A DNA stretch of 23,086 nt, taken from positions 1 through 23,086 of the forward strand of contig CAZKXM010000023.1 of the NCBI GenBank assembly GCA_964556785.1. Direction: 5' to 3'. Below, one piece after another: positions 8,394 to 14,766 of the stretch (position 1 is the stretch's first letter; the number at the start of each line of letters is the position of its first letter). Made by a program: the position numbers and the translations under genes. The notes beneath the pieces were generated by a model that saw only the letters and a program-made list of their open reading frames with translations, made no database searches and was not told the origin of the DNA. The DNA comes from CAG-1031 sp964556785. Lineage in GTDB: Bacteria > Bacteroidota > Bacteroidia > Bacteroidales > Muribaculaceae.

Positions 8394-11150
8394 TTAGAAG
8401 CGTACACCGGCGTTGAAGAACACCTTGATTCCCTGCGAGTAGCTGTAACGGTTGGGATACTTGGTTGAATCGTAGTTGGTGTAGTCGAAACGTCCCTGCT
8501 GATAGCCGTAGGTCATGATGTTGCGGTTGTTCAGCACATTGTCGATATTGAGGTTGAAGTTGAGCGAAACCTTGCGGTTGATGTAGACGATTTTGCCGAT
8601 CGACACATTCAGCACGAAAGCGTTCTTGAGCTTGTCTTGAGCGGCGAGTTCGTGCATCTTGTTCTCGAGTTCGTCGTAGTCGGGATACTTCTGCCAGAGG
8701 TTGGGAAGCGCCTCATGGCGGATCGGCGAAAGGTTAACGTAAGAATCGCCCATCCATGAACCGTTGATGTTGAAGAACCACTGGTGGGGAGCAGCCCAGT
8801 CGATACCGAGGTTGAAGGCCGACTGCGGAGTGCCGCCTACGAAGAAGTTCTTGAGATAGACAACCTGGGTGGTGTCGGGCATCATTCCGTTCTCATAGGA
8901 GCGTGTGCCCTGCGGACGGTTTTTGTACTGATAGCGTGAGATTGTTCCGGCAGCGCTCACGGTGATGGCCGGGGTGATCTTGTAGGCCATGCCGAGCTCA
9001 ATACCGCGGTAGGTTTTGTGAACGCCTGAAAGAACGTAGTTCATGAATGTGGAGTACTGGTCGTCGTAGAACGATGTGCGCTCTGTCTGGTCATACATCT
9101 CTGTCCAGAAGCCGGCGATTGATCCGCGGAACCGGCGGTAGTTCCAAGTGTAGCTCAGGTCGCCTGAAAGGATGCGCTCGGGCATGAGGCCGGTGATGGC
9201 GTCGTCCTTGATGCGGGGCGAAATGTAGCTGTATTCAAAGAGCGGGGCGCGGGTTTCGTAAATACCGTGGACGGTGATGAAGTTGCGGCCATTTATTTTA
9301 TAGGTGGCGCCAGCCTTCAGACCACCGGTGTCGAAGCGGTGCATCTCGCCCTTGCCCAGTGAGTTTTCAGGGGCACGGCCGTTACGCATCTTGCCGTCGC
9401 GCTGGAACTGGGTGTAGGTCAGGTTAACGCCGTAGTTAATATCCCAGTGAGCGAGGTTGATCACATTCTGCAGCCATGCGTTGGCGCGGATTGCATTGAT
9501 GTCGTAGTCGTAACCGAAGCGGTCGCCCTTACCTACCTGACGCGAAGGATTGTCGAGGTCGTTCTCAAGCATTGTGGGATTGTCGGGATAGTCGCGCTCC
9601 GAGAACTGGTCGATATCGGTCCAGTAATCACCGCCGAGCAGATCGCTGATGGTCTTATAATAGGTTGCGCGGGTGTAGTTGAAGTTCACGCCGCCCTGAA
9701 GTGTCATGTGATCGTTAAGGCGATGGTTGAGAGTCGAGGCGAAGATCAGGTTAAACTGATTGCTGTGGCGGTTCTCAAGAATGTAGGTCGATCCGCCGCG
9801 ACGCGACGAGTTCTCATCTTTTCCCGACATGCTGTTGAGGTAGTTGGCCTGATAGAGGGCATCCCAGTCAATCTGACGCATGCTCTGGTCGTGGAGCCAC
9901 AGATCGGTGTAGAGGGCATAGGCCTCGGCGTCGTCCTCATAGTATGAGGGCAGATAGCGGTAGTAGTCGGGACGCGGGTCGGCGGCATTATACCAGTTGA
10001 TCGCCGTGGTGGCATAGTGGGTCCAGCGTGCCGAGAGTGCGGTGTTGAGAGTGGTTTGCTTCGAGCCTTTCCAGAGCCAGTTGAGAATAAGGGTGGGATC
10101 GAACGTGTTGACCACCTTCGACGAGCGCTTCTTGCCGTCCTGCCAGCCCCAGTTGGGGTTATAGAGGTTTGACCCGGCAAGATCGTAAGCCTCCTGATAG
10201 GTGGCCGAGTTGGTGGCGCGCTCGGTGGGAGCTCCGTAGAATGTAAGGTTCAGTGAGTTTTTAGCGTTGATGCGCTTCTCGATCGAGCCGAAAAGGCCGA
10301 ACGAGTTATACCATGTGCCCTCCACAACGCCCTCGGGAGCATAGCGGCCGATGGCAGCGAAGGTGAATGCCCAGCCATATTTGTTCAGGCCGGTGGCATA
10401 CTGCACGTTGGCGCGCAGCATATAGTTGGAGTTGGTGTAAGCTGCGGCTCCATAGAAACCTGCAGCATAGTCAGATGCGATGGTGTTGATGTTCACCGCA
10501 CCGCCGATGTCGCCGAAGCCGTAGCTTGCCGACGCCAGACCGATCGACGTCTGCTTGTTGCGGAAGGTGCGGTTCATGCCGCCGAGCGAAGAATAGTTGA
10601 AACGACCGCGTGCAAGATCGTTGAACGACAGACCGTTGACGTAAGTGTTCTGATACTGCGAATCATAGCCGCGGAAGCGGAAACGCATTGCGTTCCAGTC
10701 ATAGTTCGACGCGTTGTAGTAGATATCGTCGCTCGCGCCGGTCAGCACTGCGATCGATTGTGCGCCGCTGTCGTCATCGTCGAGCACGTTTTCGTCAAAC
10801 AGCATGTCTTCCTGATCTTCATAGTAGACAGTGTTGAGGTCGCTGTTGACGAGCTTCAGGTCGCCGAGATTCTTCACTACACCTTCAACAATGTCAACCG
10901 GAACCGACAGGTCGTTGTAGCCGAAAGCGGCTACGATGAGAATGTCGTGGCCCTCTTTGGCATTGGTGATACTGAAATCGCCGGAGGGTCCGGCTGTCAC
11001 AAAAATGCTTTGGCTGTTCAGCATCACGTTGGCCCCCTTGACGGGCGCGCCTGTGTATGCATCAACCACCGTTCCGGTGAGCCCTGTCTTCTGGGCAAGC
11101 ATCGGCAACGCAGCTGTAAGCAGCAAGAGCACAAACAGTTTGAGTCTCAT
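8394..11150 (-). CDS. TonB-dependent outer-membrane receptor with N-terminal carboxypeptidase-regulatory-like domain
   Basis: This 918-residue protein is a predicted outer-membrane beta-barrel importer powered by TonB. A signal peptide (MRLKLFVLLLLTAALPMLAQ) precedes a carboxypeptidase-D regulatory-like domain at about 23-100 (GTVVDAYTGAPVKGANV). Next comes a strongly acidic segment at about 109-127, where many relatives have a DEVVVVG-like TonB box. A plug follows (RFRGYDSQYQNTYVNGL; ASYGFGDIGGAVNI), then a barrel rich in aromatic residues ending in Phe (NAGVRF), as outer-membrane proteins do. There is no SusD partner; two DUF5689 lipoproteins follow instead. From memory this subfamily (RFRGYDS plug, NWYNAADPRPDYYR in the barrel) occurs widely beside DUF5689 genes in Bacteroidota. 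The substrate is unknown. A TATTTTTG promoter box lies at 11211-11218. Confidence 0.9.
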   Translation of the reverse strand: MRLKLFVLLLLTAALPMLAQKTGLTGTVVDAYTGAPVKGANVMLNSQSIFVTAGPSGDFSITNAKEGHDILIVAAFGYNDLSVPVDIVEGVVKNLGDLKLVNSDLNTVYYEDQEDMLFDENVLDDDDSGAQSIAVLTGASDDIYYNASNYDWNAMRFRFRGYDSQYQNTYVNGLSFNDLARGRFNYSSLGGMNRTFRNKQTSIGLASASYGFGDIGGAVNINTIASDYAAGFYGAAAYTNSNYMLRANVQYATGLNKYGWAFTFAAIGRYAPEGVVEGTWYNSFGLFGSIEKRINAKNSLNLTFYGAPTERATNSATYQEAYDLAGSNLYNPNWGWQDGKKRSSKVVNTFDPTLILNWLWKGSKQTTLNTALSARWTHYATTAINWYNAADPRPDYYRYLPSYYEDDAEAYALYTDLWLHDQSMRQIDWDALYQANYLNSMSGKDENSSRRGGSTYILENRHSNQFNLIFASTLNHRLNDHMTLQGGVNFNYTRATYYKTISDLLGGDYWTDIDQFSERDYPDNPTMLENDLDNPSRQVGKGDRFGYDYDINAIRANAWLQNVINLAHWDINYGVNLTYTQFQRDGKMRNGRAPENSLGKGEMHRFDTGGLKAGATYKINGRNFITVHGIYETRAPLFEYSYISPRIKDDAITGLMPERILSGDLSYTWNYRRFRGSIAGFWTEMYDQTERTSFYDDQYSTFMNYVLSGVHKTYRGIELGMAYKITPAITVSAAGTISRYQYKNRPQGTRSYENGMMPDTTQVVYLKNFFVGGTPQSAFNLGIDWAAPHQWFFNINGSWMGDSYVNLSPIRHEALPNLWQKYPDYDELENKMHELAAQDKLKNAFVLNVSIGKIVYINRKVSLNFNLNIDNVLNNRNIMTYGYQQGRFDYTNYDSTKYPNRYSYSQGIKVFFNAGVRF

Positions 11151-11210
11151 AATGTGATGGTTGGTTATGTTATTTCCTTCTTATTTTCAGAAAGTTTTGA
11201 TGGAACGATG

Positions 11211-11218
11211 CAAAAATA
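11211..11218 (-). promoter_or_regulatory. -7 promoter box of the TonB-receptor operon
   Basis: On the minus strand the bases read TATTTTTG, matching TAnnTTTG. No convincing -33 TTTG is found 19-21 bases upstream. It would give an A-rich leader of about 55 bases. It faces away from the endonuclease promoter 35 bases to its right, so the 152-base intergenic region serves two divergent units. Confidence 0.55.
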
Positions 11219-11252
11219 GTAAAATATTTTCCATACACCTACATTATCAGCG

Positions 11253-11282
11253 GTTGAATCTGCGATATTTTTTCTACATTTG
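11253..11282 (+). promoter_or_regulatory. Promoter of the secreted endonuclease gene
   Basis: GTTG (11253-11256) precedes TACATTTG (11275-11282) by 18 bases, close to the Bacteroidota consensus. Transcription should begin near 11289, giving a leader of about 14 bases of almost pure A/T before the ATG at 11303. Confidence 0.65.
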
Positions 11283-11302
11283 CCAAAAATAAAAATAAAC
11301 CG

Positions 11303-12343
11303 ATGAAACGTCTTGCATTGTTTTTAATCGCCACACTGGCCCTCACATCGGCCTGGGCGCAGAATTCCCCTGAACACAAAGGGAAGTCGAGAGTTTTCGG
11401 AGTAGCCTTCTATAACCTCGAGAATCTTTTCGACACGATCAACAACAACGGAAAATATGATCATGAGTTCTCGCCTGCAGGCGCTCGCCGATGGAACACC
11501 GACAAATATCAGCGCAAGGTGAGCAATCTGGCCAACGCTATCGCCGCAATGGTGACACCCGCCACTCCCAACGGGCCGGCAATCATAGGCGTTTCGGAAA
11601 TCGAGAACCGCTCAGTGCTCGAAGACCTTGTCCATGCCGAACCGATCAAGCGGTGGATGCTTCAGGTGATCCATCATGACGGGCCTGACCGTCGTGGTGT
11701 CGACGTGGGTCTGCTTTACAACCCCCGCATGTTCCGCCCCATCGATGTCAAAAATCATTTTCTCTCGGTGGCCGACAAACCCTACTTCCGCACCCGCGAC
11801 CAGCTTTGCGTTACCGGCATTTTGGGAGGCGACACCATCAGTGTGATCGTCAACCACTGGCCCTCGCGCCTGGGAGGTCAGGAGCAGTCGAGCCCGCTTC
11901 GCGAGGCCGCTGCGGCATTGTCGAAACATATCGCCGACTCCATCTGGCAGATCAGGCCGGGACAGCCCGTGATCATTATGGGCGACCTTAACGACGATCC
12001 TCACGACCGTTCATGCGCCAAGGTGCTCGGAGCACAGAAGAAGCCCGACAAGGTCGGCCCCGAAGGATTCTACAATCCCTTCTGGACCAAGCTCGACGCC
12101 GGTATCGGCACCCTTGCCTACAAAGGCTCATGGAACCTCTTTGACCAGATCATCGTGTCGGGCGGACTCCTTCCCGCAAACGCCCCGGCCGGACACATCT
12201 ACTTCTGGAAAGCGACGGTCAACAACTACAAGTTCCTGCAGAACGAAGACGGCACTCCTCACCGCACATATTCGGCCGGTAGGTTCCTCGACGGATATTC
12301 CGACCACTTCCCAACTGAAATCTTCCTGCGTCAGGACCTCTGA
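11303..12343 (+). CDS. Secreted endonuclease/exonuclease/phosphatase-fold phosphodiesterase
   Basis: This 346-residue enzyme belongs to the metal-dependent EEP superfamily (DNase I, exonuclease III, sphingomyelinase and inositol phosphatase relatives). A cleavable signal peptide (MKRLALFLIATLALTSAWAQ) without lipobox predicts a periplasmic or released enzyme; it lacks the Por-type tail of its downstream neighbours. Catalytic motifs appear intact: FYNLEN (Asn38), GVSEIENR (metal-binding Glu99), RRGVDVGLL (Asp134 region), VNHWPSR (Asn184, His185), MGDLNDDP (Asp228, Asn230) and YSDHFPT (Asp334, His335). This complete set argues for activity, but the substrate (DNA, RNA or another phosphodiester) cannot be read from it. 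The gene diverges from the TonB-receptor/DUF5689 operon with a shared 152-base control region. It has its own promoter and terminator. Confidence 0.92.
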   Translation: MKRLALFLIATLALTSAWAQNSPEHKGKSRVFGVAFYNLENLFDTINNNGKYDHEFSPAGARRWNTDKYQRKVSNLANAIAAMVTPATPNGPAIIGVSEIENRSVLEDLVHAEPIKRWMLQVIHHDGPDRRGVDVGLLYNPRMFRPIDVKNHFLSVADKPYFRTRDQLCVTGILGGDTISVIVNHWPSRLGGQEQSSPLREAAAALSKHIADSIWQIRPGQPVIIMGDLNDDPHDRSCAKVLGAQKKPDKVGPEGFYNPFWTKLDAGIGTLAYKGSWNLFDQIIVSGGLLPANAPAGHIYFWKATVNNYKFLQNEDGTPHRTYSAGRFLDGYSDHFPTEIFLRQDL

Positions 12344-12362
12344 TACGATTACAAAAAATCAC

Positions 12363-12399
12363 AAAAAAGGTGTAAAGCTCTTAACTTTACGCCTTTTTT
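12363..12399 (+). terminator. Intrinsic terminator after the endonuclease gene
   Basis: AAAAAAGGTGTAAAG (12363-12377) pairs with CTTTACGCCTTTTTT (12385-12399) across a 7-base loop, with one mismatch-type wobble pair and a terminal T6 run. It begins 19 bases after the stop codon. Confidence 0.85.
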
Positions 12400-12423
12400 A
12401 ATGTGTGAAAACTGAAAAAAGGG

Positions 12424-12431
12424 TATATTTG
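12424..12431 (+). promoter_or_regulatory. -7 promoter box for the two secreted beta-repeat proteins
   Basis: TATATTTG matches TAnnTTTG; a TGTG 18 bases upstream is the best -33 candidate and is weak. The ATG at 12473 follows about 35-40 bases after the expected start. The region between the preceding terminator and this box is only 24 bases. Confidence 0.55.
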
Positions 12432-12472
12432 CAAATCAATATCTGAAATTCATCAACAATTCTTATAAACCA

Positions 12473-14749
12473 ATGAACTATCGTTACTCATTTCTGGCAT
12501 TGCTCCTTACGCTGCTGACATGCATCGGAGCAAGCGCAAAGACCACCACCGTGACCCTCACGGAAGGTGCAGCTTACATTGAAAAGTACTCTACAAAGGA
12601 CCCCGAAAAGGTTCAGGATCTCAAAATCGGCGACAACATTGTCGATGTTCCCGGATATACCCAGTATAAAGTCACTCCTGCCGAGGGCTACGCAATCGTT
12701 TCGTTCAAAAAGAACGGCACTCAGGAGATGGGACCCACAGGTGGCATGGGAGGTGGAACCCTTTACGGCAAACAGAGTTCGTTCCTGAGCAACATGTCGT
12801 CAAACGACCTCGCTGCGACCTACGTTCTCACCGTCAAGAAGATCGAGGATCTTCCCCGCAACACCTTCACAATCACCATCGACGATCCCACCAACGTTAG
12901 CTGCTCGCTCTATCAGTCATCGACCCCCATCACCCTCGTCAAGGGTGTGAACACCGTTTCCTACATCCCCACTTTCGATGAGACTCTGAAAATCCAACAC
13001 AATGACTGGCAGCAGTTCTACTCGATCACTCTCAACGGCCAGCCCCAGACCACATGGTCACCCGTGTTTGTAAAGCTCTCGGAGAATGCCGACATCAAGA
13101 TCAACGTAAACTACCCCGAGAGTGAATACACCTACACCCTCGCCTACGACGAAGAAGACAACTTCTGGACCGACATCAAGGTTAACGGCAAGAGCGTGAC
13201 CCCGGTCAACAACACATTCAAGGCCGACGCCGGCGCAACCGTCGAACTCTACAACCGCAACGCCGACGACTGGTATATCAAACGCATCTGGACTCCCGAC
13301 GGAATGGAATATAAAGGCACATATATCGGCGTTGACCGCTATATGCTCGATCCGAACTATCCCATCACTTTCGCCGCTAAAAACGACGGCGAGATCAGAG
13401 TGAAAGCCCATAAGATCCACGATTACAACATCACCCTCAACATCACCGGTCTTGAATATCTGACTGTTGTCAACGGATCTTACACCGACAATGTGCCTCT
13501 CGAGGGCCTTAAGGAGGGCAAGAACGAACTTAAGGTGAACGAGCTTTCAGCCCGCATCACCGTCTTCCCCAAGGATGACCACTATCTCGCTCCCGTGACC
13601 TACCGCTACACTCCTGACGGCGAACTTCTTGAGGCTTTCTACAGCCGCAACCCCTACTATTACACCTTTGTCGAGGGTGAGGTTCAGGACGGCATCGAGA
13701 TCTTTATCGAAGGCCGCAAGGATGTCGAGACATTCCCCATCACCATCAATGTCAACAATCCGCAGGACGTGGGCGTCTACTCTTACTATGACACCTTCGG
13801 CCGCTATCCCGCCAAGCCTCTTGAGGTGACCAAAGAGGGTGAGAATATCGTTAACTTCCCTGTGACTCAGAATGTTCTTTACATCCGTCCCGCCAATGAG
13901 GCATGCACCATCAGCAGCGTGACCTACTCCGACTCCGACGCCCTTGTGGTTAAAGAGGCTGTTTACGATGCTCTCCACACAACCTACACTATCGCCGATC
14001 CCGTTGAAGGAATGACAGTCAACATCGTGGCCGACCACATGGAATTTGACCACACCTGCCAGGTTTATGTCGACAATGTAGCTGCCGTGGCCGACGGTAT
14101 TACGATCGTTTCGGCTGCAGGACGCGTCCACACTCTCCAGACCGGTTACAATACCGTGGGCTTCAACGACTCAGAGCTTGAAGACGGCGCTATGTTCTCA
14201 CTCACCGTCAAGAACAATCCTCCCTATTTCTTCGCTTTCCGCAACAACGAGAAGCTGGAGAAGACAACCGACAAGACCTACGCCACCGCTCTTGCCGAAG
14301 GCGATGTGTTCAAGGTTTATCTCTCAACCGAGCAGCCCCGCTATTATAATGTGACATTCAAGGTTGAAGGCCCCGCCGAACTCGTCGACGTCACTACCGA
14401 CAAGATTCTCCCCGTCACCGACCTTACCGAGACCCTGCGTCTGCTCCCGGGCACCCTTGTGTCGTTCAAGGTTAACGACGAAAATGCAAAGGATGTGGTT
14501 GTGACCCTCGGACGCGACGAAGTCAGCCCTGTTGACGGTGTTTACTCGTTCACCGTTACCCGTGCGATCAACGTAAGCCTCTCCAGCGAAAAAAAGGATG
14601 GCGATGCCATCGACACCATTGAGGCCGGCGATGCAGCCGCTTCGAGCATGATCTTCGATCTCAACGGACGCCGCGTCTACGGCCAGCCCGCTCCCGGCAT
14701 CTATGTTCGCAAGACCGGAAATGAAGTGTCAAAGATTCTCGTGAAATAA
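12473..14749 (+). CDS. Secreted beta-repeat protein 1 with Por-type C-terminal tail (function unknown)
   Basis: I do not recognise a named domain in this 758-residue protein. It has a signal peptide (MNYRYSFLALLLTLLTCIGASA) and then repeated units of roughly 100 residues. Each is marked by a turn motif LxxGxNxV or a close variant (near residues 50-57, 155-162, 346-353, 453-460, 555-562), followed by a strand, a PxxxxxI-like step and (S)VxxxG. This looks like a string of beta-sandwich modules, as in adhesins. The last 50 residues (GDAIDTIE ... MIFDLNGRRV ... PGIYVRKTG ... KILVK) have the layout of a type IX secretion/Por sorting tail. A full-length paralogue begins 17 bases downstream, so the two form an operon. 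A Gly/Met-rich loop (GPTGGMGGGT) lies near residue 90. A surface or matrix role is plausible but unproven. Confidence 0.85.
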   Translation: MNYRYSFLALLLTLLTCIGASAKTTTVTLTEGAAYIEKYSTKDPEKVQDLKIGDNIVDVPGYTQYKVTPAEGYAIVSFKKNGTQEMGPTGGMGGGTLYGKQSSFLSNMSSNDLAATYVLTVKKIEDLPRNTFTITIDDPTNVSCSLYQSSTPITLVKGVNTVSYIPTFDETLKIQHNDWQQFYSITLNGQPQTTWSPVFVKLSENADIKINVNYPESEYTYTLAYDEEDNFWTDIKVNGKSVTPVNNTFKADAGATVELYNRNADDWYIKRIWTPDGMEYKGTYIGVDRYMLDPNYPITFAAKNDGEIRVKAHKIHDYNITLNITGLEYLTVVNGSYTDNVPLEGLKEGKNELKVNELSARITVFPKDDHYLAPVTYRYTPDGELLEAFYSRNPYYYTFVEGEVQDGIEIFIEGRKDVETFPITINVNNPQDVGVYSYYDTFGRYPAKPLEVTKEGENIVNFPVTQNVLYIRPANEACTISSVTYSDSDALVVKEAVYDALHTTYTIADPVEGMTVNIVADHMEFDHTCQVYVDNVAAVADGITIVSAAGRVHTLQTGYNTVGFNDSELEDGAMFSLTVKNNPPYFFAFRNNEKLEKTTDKTYATALAEGDVFKVYLSTEQPRYYNVTFKVEGPAELVDVTTDKILPVTDLTETLRLLPGTLVSFKVNDENAKDVVVTLGRDEVSPVDGVYSFTVTRAINVSLSSEKKDGDAIDTIEAGDAAASSMIFDLNGRRVYGQPAPGIYVRKTGNEVSKILVK

Positions 14750-14766
14750 CAACGTGACTCCTTAAA

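Noticed and set aside
9447..9947. 166-codon open frame on the plus strand inside the TonB receptor gene
   Set aside because: It is antisense to the receptor barrel, has a Val-rich composition typical of shadow frames, and has no start context.
4165..11150. A SusC/SusD polysaccharide utilisation locus
   Set aside because: The receptor has a SusC-like N-terminus, but neither lipoprotein resembles SusD and there is no glycoside hydrolase, lyase or hybrid two-component or anti-sigma regulator in the window.
13547..14131. 194-codon minus-strand frame opposite the first beta-repeat gene
   Set aside because: It is rich in Val, Gly and Asp from reversed codons of the real gene, with no recognisable domain or promoter.
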